Of a DNA stretch of 64,000 bases, positions 24,229-33,334 are shown in pieces. The first letter of the stretch is position 1; each line of letters begins with the position of its first letter. Under the pieces are notes generated by a model. The model did not search any database. It was not told the DNA's origin and saw only the letters and a program-made list of their open reading frames with translations. Origin of the DNA: an uncultured Collinsella sp. (GTDB taxonomy: Bacteria; Actinomycetota; Coriobacteriia; Coriobacteriales; Coriobacteriaceae); the NCBI GenBank assembly GCA_902494035.1, contig CABURV010000001.1:1-64000 (forward strand), in the 5' to 3' direction. Made by a program: the position numbers and the translations under genes.

Positions 24229-25281
24229 CTAGTGCCTCATAAAGTGGTATTCGATCACATTGCTGTATGGGTGACCCGGGCCCACAATGCCCTGCGGGAA
24301 CAGCGGCTGGTGCGGCGTGTCGGGGTACATCTCTGCCTCGAGGGCAAAGCCGGCGCCCCAGCTATAGTTGGCATCGTCCTTGGCGTGCTCGTCGCCCAGC
24401 CAATTGCCAGTGTAGAGCTGCACGCCCGGGGCGGTGGTGTAGTAGTCCAGCTCGCGGCCGGTCCACATCTCCTCGACATGCAGGGCGCGGCGCAGGTTGC
24501 GACCGTATTGATAGTCGTCGATGCACAGGCAGTGGTCGTAGCCGCGTGCCTGCTTAATCTGCGGATCGTCGGCCTCCATGCCAGGCGCGATGGGGCGCAG
24601 CTCACGGAAGTCAAACGGCGTGCCCTCGACCGGAGCAATCTCGCCGGTGGGGATGTTCTGCTCGTTGATGGGCAGGTAGTGGGCAGCGTTAGCAACAAAG
24701 AAGTGCTCACAGTCCATTCCGGCGTTATGGCCGGCAAGGTTAAAGTACGTGTGGTTGGTCATGGCCACGTAGGTGGCGCGGTCGCTCTCGCAGCCGTATT
24801 CGATACGGAAGCAGCCGGTGCGCGTCACGGTAAACACGGCCGTAAAGGTGCGGTTGCCGGGAAGACCCAGCTCACCGTCCTCAAGCGAGGTGGTCATGCG
24901 CACGGCATTGTGGACCTCGTCGAGCTCAACGTCCCACACGCGCTTGTGCAGGCCGTGCTCAAGGTCGCTGTGCAGGTTGTTGACGCCCTCGTTGGCCGGC
25001 ATATGCCAGTCCGTGCCGGCGATGGTGATCGTGGCACCCGCAGTGCGGTTGGCCACGGGGCCGATGGTCGCGCCAAAGCAGGCGGGGTTGTCAAAGTAAT
25101 CCTCGAGCTTATCGAAGCCCAGCACCACATCGCGCACGTTGCCGGGGATGTCGGGCACGTCGATGCCCAGCACGGTGGCGCCAAAGTCCATAATGCGAAC
25201 GAAGATCTCGGGCCCGTTGAGGGTGTAACGATGAACGGGGGTACCGCACGGCGCGGTGCCGAAAAGCTCGGAAGTGATCAT
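24229..25281 (-). CDS. galM: Galactose mutarotase (aldose 1-epimerase)
   Basis: This 350-residue enzyme has GalM landmarks: FGATVLGIDVPD, NPACFGATIGPVANRTAG, NNLHSD (active-site His), MTNHTYFNLAGHN (second His) and YDHCLCIDD, with a late Glu in FALEAEMYPD. It interconverts alpha- and beta-galactose, preparing substrate for GalK, which lies 31 kb away. The ATG at 25281 follows TAGGAA; the open frame runs 20 codons further upstream without family similarity. It is divergent from a DeoR regulator. Confidence 0.92.
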   Translation of the reverse strand: MITSELFGTAPCGTPVHRYTLNGPEIFVRIMDFGATVLGIDVPDIPGNVRDVVLGFDKLEDYFDNPACFGATIGPVANRTAGATITIAGTDWHMPANEGVNNLHSDLEHGLHKRVWDVELDEVHNAVRMTTSLEDGELGLPGNRTFTAVFTVTRTGCFRIEYGCESDRATYVAMTNHTYFNLAGHNAGMDCEHFFVANAAHYLPINEQNIPTGEIAPVEGTPFDFRELRPIAPGMEADDPQIKQARGYDHCLCIDDYQYGRNLRRALHVEEMWTGRELDYYTTAPGVQLYTGNWLGDEHAKDDANYSWGAGFALEAEMYPDTPHQPLFPQGIVGPGHPYSNVIEYHFMRH

Positions 25282-25486
25282 TTGGTTCCTAACATCGAGG
25301 TATTTCCGACAAACTGTAGCGCGAACAGGCGAGATTATCACTACACCCCACTAAAGCAGGGGGTATTTTTCTCAAAAAAGTGATGATTGAGCTGTACGGG
25401 CGTTCATTTTTGACACGCACGGGTCTGATACAATTTGTTCGTTACTGTTTGAATGATATGCACGCATAGAACGGCGAGGATTCATC

Positions 25487-26251
25487 GTGATTAAGGCAGA
25501 GCGACAGGATAGGGTTCGTCAGCTGCTCGAGGAGCAGGGCACGGTCTCGGTCAAGGAGATTTCGGATGCGTTAGGTGTCTCGGATATGACGATCCGCCGT
25601 GACCTTGAGGAGCTTGCGAGCCTGGGCGAGATCGAGCGCGTGCACGGCGGAGCCCGCAGTGCGCAGGGCCGTCCCCACGCCATGTTGCGCCATGAGTATT
25701 CGCACAGCGAAAAGCGCACCAAGCATGCCGAGGAAAAGTTGCAGATTGCGCGCCGTGCTGTGGAGCTTATCGAGGAAGGCTCGACCATCTTTTTGGGCAC
25801 GGGCACTACGGTGGAGCAGATGGCCTCGATGCTGCCGGCGTTTCGCCTGCGCATTGTGACCAATTCGCTTTCGGTGTTTAACCTGCTCGAGGCGCGCGAA
25901 GACTGCGACCTGTGCCTCGTGGGCGGTATGTACCGTCGCCGCACCGCCGCTTTTGTGGGGCCAACGGCCGAGGACACCTTGCGCGCACTGGGGATCGACG
26001 CAGCCTTTATCGGCGCAAACGGCATTCTGGACGGCGACGTGTCTACGTCTAACATGGAAGAGGGCCGCATCCAGCAGCTCGCCTTTAGCAAGGCCGACTC
26101 GCGCTATCTGATCGCCGACTCCAGCAAGATCGGCAAGCGCGACTTCTACACCTTCTGCCGCTTGGACAATTTGGACGCCGTGGTGTGCGAGCCGGGTATC
26201 GCCGCCGAGGATCGTGTCGCCATCGAGGAACACACGCAGGTCATTTGCTAG
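25487..26251 (+). CDS. DeoR-family sugar regulator
   Basis: This 254-residue protein has the N-terminal HTH (RQDRVRQLLEEQGTVSVKEISDALGVSDMTIRRDLEELASLGEIERVHGGA, residues 4-54) and the sugar-phosphate sensing domain (GSTIFLGTGTTVEQMA, IVTNSLSVFNLL, AFIGANGI, STSNMEEG). GTG 25487 follows GCGAGGA. It is divergent from galM, its likely target. A truncated copy of its C-terminal half lies at about 31340-31650 next to the IS200-type element. Confidence 0.9.
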   Translation: MIKAERQDRVRQLLEEQGTVSVKEISDALGVSDMTIRRDLEELASLGEIERVHGGARSAQGRPHAMLRHEYSHSEKRTKHAEEKLQIARRAVELIEEGSTIFLGTGTTVEQMASMLPAFRLRIVTNSLSVFNLLEAREDCDLCLVGGMYRRRTAAFVGPTAEDTLRALGIDAAFIGANGILDGDVSTSNMEEGRIQQLAFSKADSRYLIADSSKIGKRDFYTFCRLDNLDAVVCEPGIAAEDRVAIEEHTQVIC

Positions 26252-26371
26252 CTAGCGCTACGGGATTGCCAACAGGCGATGCGGGGGGACTTTTACCTCC
26301 TGTCATTGTGGAAACCAGCGCGTCAGCGCTACGCGATATGACGCGCAAATGAGGATTCCACTATCAAATCG

Positions 26372-26667
26372 TCTCAACCTGTAACAGGTAGGGGTGAAAC
26401 CACCAACCAGATGTTGCAGATTGAGATTTTTGACCCGGCCTATTCCGTTTGTCTCGATCTGTAACAGCTAGGACCGAATAATTCAGCTAGTTGTTACAGA
26501 TTTAGATTGGGGACATTGGCCTGTGCATTCATCTCAATCTGTAACATCTAGACGTCCAAAACCGGTCTTAGTGTTACAGATTGAGACAATTCGGCGGGGT
26601 CTACCTTGTTTGTCTCGATCTGTAACGGTTAGGACTTAAAAACTCGGCTACGTGTTACAGATCGAGA
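26372..26667. repeat. Palindromic 55-bp repeat cluster 1 (four units)
   Basis: Units lie at 26372-26426, 26452-26506, 26532-26586 and 26613-26667. Each is 55 bp: a 15-bp arm like TCTCGATCTGTAACA, a 25-bp centre, and the inverse arm TGTTACAGATTGAGA. Spacers are 25, 25 and 26 bp and unrelated in sequence. Inner TAG/CTA tetramers extend the pairing in most units. The cluster lies between convergent deoR and gntR genes. The stretch 26252-26371 before it holds nothing recognisable. Confidence 0.9.
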
Positions 26668-26683
26668 CAAAAGAAAAAGAACA

Positions 26684-27421
26684 TTAGGACTTGAAAATAA
26701 AGTTTTGATAAGGGATTCGCCCAGTTAAGATGGTGCGGCAGACAATTGAGATTAGTTTGCCTCCGGAGTCGTAAGCATAATGAGTCAGTTCGATGACCGG
26801 AAGTTTTGCAACACCATAATTACTGGCTTCGGAATCGCTAAGCAGACGTGCTCTATAGCTTTCCCTAACAGATTGGATAGACTTGGACAAGTCGTCCATG
26901 ATTCTGCTAAATGCCTGAAAATCTAACTGGTTATTCGGAACGCGCGACTTTGAAATGAAGAACGTATCAGCGCCTATGAAGCTGCCTTCAAGTTCGTAGG
27001 TCAATTCAAGACGCTGAATTTCATCGCGACTTTGACATCCAAATTGTTGGAGCATCATTACGGAAATTGGACGACCTGATGTGAGGCCGCCGAAATGTTT
27101 GGTGATGGCATCCGGATCAACGCCATCGCAATGGCTTGCAAAGTCAAAGTCTAAAAGTGAATTGAGCTCGCTAACGCGTTTCGGTGCAACAAACGATCCC
27201 TTACCTTGGATTCGATAGATACTTCCACGACGCTCCAGCTCACTCATGGCAAGTCGGACGGTTGTTCTGCTTACGGCGTATTCGTCGCAGAGTTCCATTT
27301 CTGTTGGAAGTTTATCGTCTGCTTGATATTCATCGACGATTTGCTTGAGCAGCGCGTCGGTGAGCTGTAAATAGAGTGGCCGTTTTTCGTGTGTATCGAG
27401 CATTAGAGCCTCAGTTTGCAT
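26684..27421 (-). CDS. GntR/HutC-family regulator
   Basis: This 245-residue protein has a winged HTH (residues 12-80; [40 protein letters not shown]) and a UTRA-like effector domain ending [22 protein letters not shown]. It lies 54 bp downstream of the TIM-barrel-like gene on the same strand and probably shares its transcript. The ATATTGTT-AC-AACAATAT palindrome at 28443-28460 in the shared control region is a candidate operator. ATG 27421 is used; ATG 27403 with GAGG is equally possible. Confidence 0.85.
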   Translation of the reverse strand: MQTEALMLDTHEKRPLYLQLTDALLKQIVDEYQADDKLPTEMELCDEYAVSRTTVRLAMSELERRGSIYRIQGKGSFVAPKRVSELNSLLDFDFASHCDGVDPDAITKHFGGLTSGRPISVMMLQQFGCQSRDEIQRLELTYELEGSFIGADTFFISKSRVPNNQLDFQAFSRIMDDLSKSIQSVRESYRARLLSDSEASNYGVAKLPVIELTHYAYDSGGKLISIVCRTILTGRIPYQNFIFKS

Positions 27422-27475
27422 GTTGGTTATACCTGATGGTTGCCTCAGTCGGGATGTAACGTGGGCAAGGTAACC

Positions 27476-28396
27476 TTAACGTATCACAGAGCGGCTCAGC
27501 ATGACGATCTGATGCCTGTATCCACGAAGGGCTTGTCCGAGCGTGAAGATATTCTGGGGCAGGCAAATACCGTTCATGGAGTCCCCGATATGTTGGAGGT
27601 CAGCGCCGGCTGCTTTTGCTGCAAGGCCTATTTTCTTAATGGTCTCGCTGTCGCAGGAGTCTTGACTCGTCCCGTTCGCCGCCATGACGAGAACCTTCTC
27701 TTCAATTGACTTGCCTACGTTGTGGGATCGTACAAAGTCTACGATGGCGCGCAGGTCTGCTTCTTGGAAGCAAGGGACGGTGTAGGGGGCTGGCACGAGA
27801 AGGATATCGACGCCGAGGTCAACAAACTTGCGCGCAATTTCGAGCGTCATGACAGGTTCCGCAACGCCCGCTCCATGCATTTTTCCGGCTATGACCAGGC
27901 CATTGAAATGCTCTTTGGAGAGTTTAATCGAATGGGCGATTGCATCGTTGGAGACGCCGGTTCCAGGGTTGCCCGTCAGGCAGATAAAATCAAATCCGAG
28001 TTCGTTAGCCTTTTCTAAGGTCTTGGGAGAGACGCGACGACCCATGGGGATTTCCGTTCGGGATTCAGACATCTCTGCCTCGTTATCAACTGGCTCCAGA
28101 TTGACGCCAATGGGCCTTCCGCATGCTCGCTTCACCCAAGTGACCGGGTTTTCATTGAGATCATCTGGAATACCGGCAATAACTGGATCGAACACATCGA
28201 GCGCGTTAAACAGAAGCAGGTCGGCACCTGCGGCACGTTCGATTTCTGCATTAGTAACGCCGCCGAGAAATTGGGAAGAGGGTACGTTTTCCGCCATGAT
28301 GGTACGTCCCTCGGAAGCCAGAATTGCCTGTTTTAGATCCATGGGTGACGTGGCGGCAAAATCGGATGCGGACATGTTCAGTAATCGTTTGGGCAT
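27476..28396 (-). CDS. TIM-barrel-like protein of a PTS-associated family
   Basis: This 306-residue protein has alternating strands and helices suggesting a TIM barrel: GRTIMAENVP, ADLLLFNALDVFDP, PIGVNLEPVD, GFDFICLTGNPGTGVSN, FNGLVIAGKMHGAGV, GVDILLVPAPYTVP, EKVLVMAANGTSQDS and GADLQHIGDS. Proteins of this kind occur beside lactose/cellobiose PTS genes and are sometimes labelled phosphoenolpyruvate-phosphonomutase-like or DUF7916; I am not certain of the family name. The substrate is unknown. It is divergent from lacE at 28753. AAGGAAG precedes the ATG. Confidence 0.6.
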   Translation of the reverse strand: MPKRLLNMSASDFAATSPMDLKQAILASEGRTIMAENVPSSQFLGGVTNAEIERAAGADLLLFNALDVFDPVIAGIPDDLNENPVTWVKRACGRPIGVNLEPVDNEAEMSESRTEIPMGRRVSPKTLEKANELGFDFICLTGNPGTGVSNDAIAHSIKLSKEHFNGLVIAGKMHGAGVAEPVMTLEIARKFVDLGVDILLVPAPYTVPCFQEADLRAIVDFVRSHNVGKSIEEKVLVMAANGTSQDSCDSETIKKIGLAAKAAGADLQHIGDSMNGICLPQNIFTLGQALRGYRHQIVMLSRSVIR

Positions 28397-28752
28397 TGTT
28401 ACTTCCTTTGACTAGAACGACAGGCTTGTGACATTGTCTCTAATATTGTTACAACAATATATTCAATATGTTATATCCAATCGGTGAACGGTTGCAAACT
28501 TATTGTACTGCTCGGAAAAAATAGACCCTAGCTGGGAAAACCTTAAATCAATCAACTACCGTTCACCGAATAAGTATTTGAATTCTTGACATATCGACAA
28601 AGCGGAAAAAGAATTGGTTATGACAAATCGCGCAAATGATATTACATTTCGCACAAGAACGTATTCACTTACATAAGTGGATACAAACGGGGACGACGAC
28701 GGTTGAGTCCGGATAAATCGTTGTGTGCCCGGGAATCATGAAAGGATGTGTT
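28397..28752. promoter_or_regulatory. Divergent control region with operator-like sites
   Basis: ATATTGTT-AC-AACAATAT (28443-28460) is an 18-bp dyad suited to a GntR dimer. CGGTGAACGGT (28482-28492) and its inverse ACCGTTCACCG (28558-28568) match the motif seen in front of other sugar genes in the window. The region is AT-rich and serves both the TIM-barrel gene and the PTS gene. Confidence 0.6.
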
Positions 28753-30447
28753 ATGGACGCTATCGTCAAATTCCTTGAAAAACACCAGCCCCTCTTCGAC
28801 AAAATCTCGAGGAACATTTATCTGGTGGCGATTAAGGATGGCTTTCTCTCGAATATGCCAATTGTGCTGTTCTCGAGCCTGTTCCTTCTTCTTTCGACGC
28901 TTCCTGCCTATGTAGGCATCACGCTTCCGTCTGAGGTGCTGGATTTCTTCAATAAAATCTATGCATATACCATGGGACTTCTTGGCATTATGGTGGCCGG
29001 CACCACGGCGAGCTCACTTGCCATGTCGATGAACCGTCGCATGCCTTCGGGTAAATCTCTCAACCCCACCTCGTGCATGGTTTGTGCCATGTGCGGCATG
29101 CTCTTGCTATCGGTGACGAACGATGTTGTCTCGATTGGCGGAGCAGATACATCTGTTTTTGAAACCGGCTATATGGGAACCAAGGGTTTTCTCGCTGCGT
29201 TCGTAGCCGCATTCTTGACCGTTAATATCTATAAGGTGTGCATTAGCCATAATGTGACGATCAAGCTTCCCAAAGAGGTCCCTGGCTCTATTGCGCAGAG
29301 TTTTCGCGATATCTTTGCATTTGGGTTTTCGATCCTTGCGTGCGCTTTTATCGATCTTGCGAGCCGCAAGCTGCTTGCTGTGCCGTTCGCCAATTTGGTA
29401 TCCGCTCTCATCTCGCCGCTGTTCTCCGCGGTCGACACCTATCCTGGCATGGCGCTTATCGAAGGCGCGGTCGCGCTTTTCCAATTTATGGGTATCCACG
29501 GTGCTTCGGTTGTCATGAGTCCGATCAATGCTGCGCTCTACGGCAATACCGTTACCAATCTTGAGGTTTTCCAAGCAGGTGGACACCCGTCAATTGCTCT
29601 CACGCAGGACTTTACAAGCTTCATCGGCGGTCTGGGCGGTTCTGGCTGCACGTTCATCGTTCCTATTATCCTGATCATGTTTATGCGCTCCAAGCAGCTT
29701 AAAGCTATGGGCAAGGCATCGATTATCCCGGTGATTTTTGGAGTTAACGAGCCCGTTATCTTCGGTATGCCGATTGTTCTCAATCCCTATATGTTCGTGC
29801 CCTTCCTAGTGGCTCCTATGGTCAACGCCATTATCGGTAAATTTTTCATTGACGTCATTGGAATGAACGCCCCCATGTATACCATGCCGTGGGCGCTTCC
29901 CGGCCCAATCGGTGCATTCCTCACCACGGGTCTCGATCTGCGTTCTCTCGTATTGATGGCAGTGCTGTTGGTCGTTGACTTTGTGATTTACTATCCGTTC
30001 TGCAAGGCGTATGACCATCAGCTTTGTTTGGAAGAGTCTGCAAAGGAGACTGCAGGAAACTCGGATGCAGATGCTATTGCCGAACAGGAAAATGTCGCAA
30101 AAGCTCTCGAGGCGGTAAAGGACAAGGCGGAGCAGATCCGCGTGCTTGTGCTTTGCCAGGGTGCCGGCACTTCGACTCTCTTGGCAAATGCTCTTCGCGA
30201 AGGTGCCGCTGCTAAGGGTATCGATCTGGTTTCTCAGTCCGGTGCGTACGGAAGCCACTATGAGACGATGGATCAGTACAACGTGATTGTTCTGGCGCCC
30301 CAGGCACGCATGTACTATGACGCTATGAAGGCCGATACCGATCGCCTTGGAATTAAACTGCTCACCACAAGGGGCAAGGAGTATATCGACCTTACCAACG
30401 ATCCCGAAGGTGCAATTGACTGGATCGTTCAGGAGCTGGCCAAATAG
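28753..30447 (+). CDS. lacE: Lactose-type PTS EIICB permease, copy 1
   Basis: This 564-residue protein has an N-terminal EIIC of about 10 helices (residues 1-430; MDAIVKFLEKHQPLFDKISRNIYLVAIKDGF start, GKASIIPVIFGVNEPVIFGMPIVLNPYMFVPF sugar-binding stretch), a linker, and a C-terminal EIIB with phospho-Cys in VLVLCQGAGTST. It imports and phosphorylates a beta-galactoside or beta-glucoside. Copies 2-4 lie at 34833, 38319 and 44850. No EIIA is adjacent; LacF at 48201 could serve it. ATG 28753 with AAAGGA matches the paralogue starts. Confidence 0.9.
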   Translation: MDAIVKFLEKHQPLFDKISRNIYLVAIKDGFLSNMPIVLFSSLFLLLSTLPAYVGITLPSEVLDFFNKIYAYTMGLLGIMVAGTTASSLAMSMNRRMPSGKSLNPTSCMVCAMCGMLLLSVTNDVVSIGGADTSVFETGYMGTKGFLAAFVAAFLTVNIYKVCISHNVTIKLPKEVPGSIAQSFRDIFAFGFSILACAFIDLASRKLLAVPFANLVSALISPLFSAVDTYPGMALIEGAVALFQFMGIHGASVVMSPINAALYGNTVTNLEVFQAGGHPSIALTQDFTSFIGGLGGSGCTFIVPIILIMFMRSKQLKAMGKASIIPVIFGVNEPVIFGMPIVLNPYMFVPFLVAPMVNAIIGKFFIDVIGMNAPMYTMPWALPGPIGAFLTTGLDLRSLVLMAVLLVVDFVIYYPFCKAYDHQLCLEESAKETAGNSDADAIAEQENVAKALEAVKDKAEQIRVLVLCQGAGTSTLLANALREGAAAKGIDLVSQSGAYGSHYETMDQYNVIVLAPQARMYYDAMKADTDRLGIKLLTTRGKEYIDLTNDPEGAIDWIVQELAK

Positions 30448-30483
30448 TGGATGCACTCCGTCGTTGATTCGTCGGTGTATAGT

Positions 30484-30518
30484 ACGGCCCCGCAGCATAT
30501 TGAGCTGCGGGGCCGTAT
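30484..30518 (+). terminator. Terminator after lacE copy 1
   Basis: ACGGCCCCGCAG (30484-30495) pairs perfectly with CTGCGGGGCCGT (30505-30516), followed by ATTT. Confidence 0.75.
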
Positions 30519-30536
30519 TTCGTTCAAGACTTTAGT

Positions 30537-31272
30537 CTGCTGGCCGCGCAGCGGCCAGCTTTAAACCACCCGCTACGCGGGTGGAGACAAACGGCTTTAC
30601 AAAGCCACCCCTCCGACCGATATTGACGATTGTTCAGGCCGTCAAGAATTCGAGTCGAAGGGGTGGTCGCCATGGCCCAGAAGGCCTACAGCCTTTCCCA
30701 CACGAAGTGGATGTGCAAGTACCACATCGTGTTCACGCCGAAGTATAGGCGCAAAGTGATCTACAACCAAATCAGGAGCGACATAGGGGAGATCCTCAGG
30801 AAGCTGTGCGAGTACAAGGGGATCGAGATAATCGAGGGGCACCTGATGCCCGACCACGTGCACGTGCTGCTGGCGATCCCGCCGAAGTACAGCGTCGCGA
30901 GCGTCATGGGCTACCTGAAGGGGAAGAGCTCGCTGATGATATTCGACAGGCACGCCGACCTCAAGTACAAGTTCGGCAACAGGAAGTTCTGGGCGGAGGG
31001 CTACTACGTGTCCACCGTCGGCCTGAACGAGGCGACGATCGCCAAGTACATCAGGGAGCAGGAGTCCCACGACATCGCGCTGGACAAGCTGAGCGTGAAG
31101 GAGTACGAGGACCCCTTCAAGAGGGGGTGATCCCGCCGGTTCGACCGGCGCGCCACGGGTCAAGATGCACTAGGCCTGGACGAAGTCCGGGCCCGCGCCT
31201 TTAGACGCGAGCCCGGGGCCCGTGGGTTATACCCTAAGAGCAAACCACCCTTTTTAAGGGTGGTTCTGATTG
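30537..31272 (+). mobile_element. IS200/IS605-family element, tnpA only
   Basis: The element is about 730 bp around a Y1 transposase gene. The left end has hairpins CTGGCCGC...GCGGCCAG and CCACCCGC...GCGGGTGG (30540-30583); the right end has CCACCCTT...AAGGGTGG (about 31245-31268). Subterminal hairpins instead of terminal inverted repeats are typical of this family. Exact ends are estimated. No tnpB is present. Confidence 0.75.
30672..31130 (+). CDS. tnpA: IS200-type TnpA transposase
   Basis: This 152-residue protein is full length for IS200 TnpA. The HUH metal site is His62 and His64 in PDHVHVLL; the DNA-nicking Tyr is Tyr126 in IAKYIREQE. YHIVFTPKYRRKVIY is the family N-terminus. Y1 transposases move single-stranded circles during replication and recognise subterminal hairpins. 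Codon use (AGG Arg, strong GC-ending) differs from the sugar genes, consistent with recent arrival. ATG 30672 follows GAAGGGGTGG. Confidence 0.93.
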   Translation: MAQKAYSLSHTKWMCKYHIVFTPKYRRKVIYNQIRSDIGEILRKLCEYKGIEIIEGHLMPDHVHVLLAIPPKYSVASVMGYLKGKSSLMIFDRHADLKYKFGNRKFWAEGYYVSTVGLNEATIAKYIREQESHDIALDKLSVKEYEDPFKRG

Positions 31273-31339
31273 AGTATCTAATTGAGACAATGAGCGCAAC
31301 CGTCGTGAGGTCGCATTGGCGCTCTCCGAGTCACCGACA

Positions 31340-31650
31340 AGCTGCCTTCCATCTATGTGACCAATTCGCTTTCGGTCTTTAACCTGCTCGAGGCGCGCGA
31401 GGGCTGCGACCTGTGCCTCGTGGGCGGTATGTACCGTCGCCGCACTGCCGCTTTTGTGGGGCCAACGGCCGAGGATGCCCTGCGCGCACTGGGGATCGAC
31501 GCGGCGTTTATCGGTGCCAACGGCATCTTGGACGGTGACATATCTACGTCCAACATGGACGAGGGCCGTATCCAGCAGCTCGCCTTTAGCAAGGCCGACT
31601 CGCGCTATCTGATCGCCGACTCCAGCAGGATCGGCAGGCGATACTTCTGC
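31340..31650 (+). pseudogene. Truncated deoR copy
   Basis: In frame from about 31340, LPSIYVTNSLSVFNLLEARE, CDLCLVGGMYRRRTAAFV and IADSSRIGRR repeat the C-terminal half of DeoR at 25487-26251 almost without change. The HTH half and the last 30 residues are missing; after YFCPPAGAG the match stops. ATGACGCGCAAAT at about 31683 also occurs downstream of the intact gene (about 26338). It lies 70 bp from the IS200-type element. Confidence 0.85.
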
Positions 31651-31733
31651 CCCCCTGCCGGCGCAGGGGTACCGCTTTACAATGACGCGCAAATAACTTT
31701 GAGCAACAAGGATGAGGCTATTCTGAGATATGA

Positions 31734-32966
31734 CTAGACTCCGTATTTCGTCTTTATGTCCCTTGAGAATGAATCATAGTCTTCATAGAGTCCCTCTTTG
31801 CTTTCATCCTCGGCGTGGTTTACACGTTCAAGGAGCTTATCCTTTGGACCCTCTTTTGTTATTGCGGCCTCGCCATCGGGTATTGTGGATTGCAAGAATA
31901 GTTCTAGAGCATGGACGTCTTTGAGTATGTAGCCCGTCGAACGGCCCGCTCCTGTTTTTTCGATTGCGCTGCAACTAACAAGCTGACCGAGGGTTCGTTT
32001 AACGGTTACCTCGCTGATATCGGGGCAGTTGGACCGGATGTCGGATTTCTTAATGACGCCGGGTCTCTGTTGAAATAGAACAGCGATGCGCGCTTGCTTC
32101 GACATGGGACGAGTGCTTGATTCAATTAAGGTACGCTGCTCGAGCTGTCGGTAGGCGGCTAGGGTTGTTCCGAGCATGAAACGGATAAAAGGTGCTTCGG
32201 TGTTTTGATTTTCATTCCATCCAGTGGAGCTTGCAGCGAGGGCGTTGTAGTAGAGCGCCTTGTTGTCTTCAATAAGTCGTTCGATGCTGATGTAACGCGC
32301 AACGTCGTATCCAGTCTTTTCGAGCAGCAGCGTTGTAAGGAGCCGGCTCATCCTGCCATTGCCATCGTTGAAGGGATGAATGCTAACAAAATCGAAGATA
32401 AAGCGGAGCGATATAAGGAGGGGATCGCAAACTTGGCGAGATAAAGCATCGTTGAGGGACTGGCAGGCTTCTTTAATAAGTCCCGGGGTTGCTAGAGCCG
32501 AAGGGGGCCTAAAGCGCACAAATCGATTACCTTGATCGTCAATGGAGACGATTTCGTTATCGCCATCTTTCCAATGGCCTCCATACGAGATTGCCGTGTG
32601 CGCCATGAGGTCACGATGCAACTGCAGAATGACCGATGGCGTTACGGGAATGGAATCGTGTTGCTCGTGAATAAGCGACAGCACATCTCGGTATCCAGCG
32701 ATTTCTTCCTCTGCGCGGGAGCTTGGCTTGGCGGAATACGCCATGATCGCTTTGAGTCTTTTTTGGGTGGTAACAATTCCTTCAAGTCCGTTGGAGGATC
32801 GGGTGCTTTGGATCTTAGCCTCCTCCATTAGGGACGATAGAAGCTCGGGTTTGACTTGACTCAGAGCAAGCTGACGGCCTTTATGCTCGCGTATCGAGAG
32901 GAGGAGGTTGGTGATTGGAGTTGCTTCGAGTTCCGCTGGGACTGTGGTGTAATCGAACTGGCGCAT
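31734..32966 (-). CDS. Fic-domain protein with N-terminal inhibitory motif and C-terminal winged helix
   Basis: This 410-residue protein carries the Fic motif HPFNDGNGRMSR (His197 onward), needed for AMP transfer to target hydroxyls. The class II inhibitory motif S58-N-G-L-E62-G63 can block the active site through Glu62. Residues about 290-370 look like a winged HTH (KQARIAVLFQQRPGVIKKSDI, EVTVKRTLGQLVSCSAIEK), so it may bind DNA. Its promoter lies in a 32-bp-armed inverted repeat, suggesting autoregulation. Solitary Fic proteins of this build are chromosomal regulators or stress enzymes; target unknown. Confidence 0.9.
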   Translation of the reverse strand: MRQFDYTTVPAELEATPITNLLLSIREHKGRQLALSQVKPELLSSLMEEAKIQSTRSSNGLEGIVTTQKRLKAIMAYSAKPSSRAEEEIAGYRDVLSLIHEQHDSIPVTPSVILQLHRDLMAHTAISYGGHWKDGDNEIVSIDDQGNRFVRFRPPSALATPGLIKEACQSLNDALSRQVCDPLLISLRFIFDFVSIHPFNDGNGRMSRLLTTLLLEKTGYDVARYISIERLIEDNKALYYNALAASSTGWNENQNTEAPFIRFMLGTTLAAYRQLEQRTLIESSTRPMSKQARIAVLFQQRPGVIKKSDIRSNCPDISEVTVKRTLGQLVSCSAIEKTGAGRSTGYILKDVHALELFLQSTIPDGEAAITKEGPKDKLLERVNHAEDESKEGLYEDYDSFSRDIKTKYGV

Positions 32967-32974
32967 GCGGCTCC

Positions 32975-33049
32975 TTTCGGTATCACGAACATACTTTCGA
33001 TATCATAATACCATTAAATGATACCGAAAGTATGTTCGTGATACTGAAA
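32975..33049. promoter_or_regulatory. 32-bp-armed inverted repeat upstream of fic
   Basis: Arms at 32975-33006 and 33018-33049 match at 30 of 32 positions around an 11-bp loop; each holds ATCACGAACATACTTTCG or its inverse. It starts 9 bp from the fic start codon, overlapping the ribosome site and promoter. It is a strong candidate operator or cruciform. Confidence 0.75.
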
Positions 33050-33104
33050 ACTAGAAACCATGCTTCATAACTGCTTGGAAAGGTCGGATTTGACTATCTT
33101 ATTG

Positions 33105-33239
33105 TCTTGATCTGTAACAGGTAGACGGTCGAAAGTGGGCTACGTGTTACAGATTGAGATATTTCTGCTCGGGCGTTCTGTTTGTCTTGATCTGTAACAG
33201 CTAGGGCCGAAAATCCCTGCTAGATGTTACAGATTGAGA
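33105..33239. repeat. Palindromic 55-bp repeat cluster 2 (two units)
   Basis: Units at 33105-33159 and 33185-33239 are each 55 bp with arms TCTTGATCTGTAACA and TGTTACAGATTGAGA; the spacer is 25 bp. In the first unit the inner tetramers are GTAG/CTAC, in the second CTAG/CTAG, so pairing is kept while sequence changes. The cluster lies between the fic promoter and the end of lacG copy 1. Confidence 0.9.
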
Positions 33240-33269
33240 CAAACGGCCCGCTCAGGTCCGAGCCAAAAC

Positions 33270-33311
33270 AAAAAAGCCGCATGCGAACCCGTGGAGGGAT
33301 TCGCATGCGGC
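33270..33311 (-). terminator. Terminator after lacG copy 1
   Basis: GCCGCATGCGA (33276-33286) pairs with TCGCATGCGGC (33301-33311); on the - strand a T6 run follows. Confidence 0.85.
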
Positions 33312-33334
33312 CGACAGGGGGTATGCGGCAAAAG

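Noticed and set aside
24151..25383. Long + strand ORF opposite galM
   Set aside because: It is a shadow frame of galM, common in high-GC genes; it has no recognisable domain.
25410..25440. deoR promoter with TTGACA
   Set aside because: TTGACA is present, but the TACAAT after it is only 13 bp away, too close for a normal promoter.
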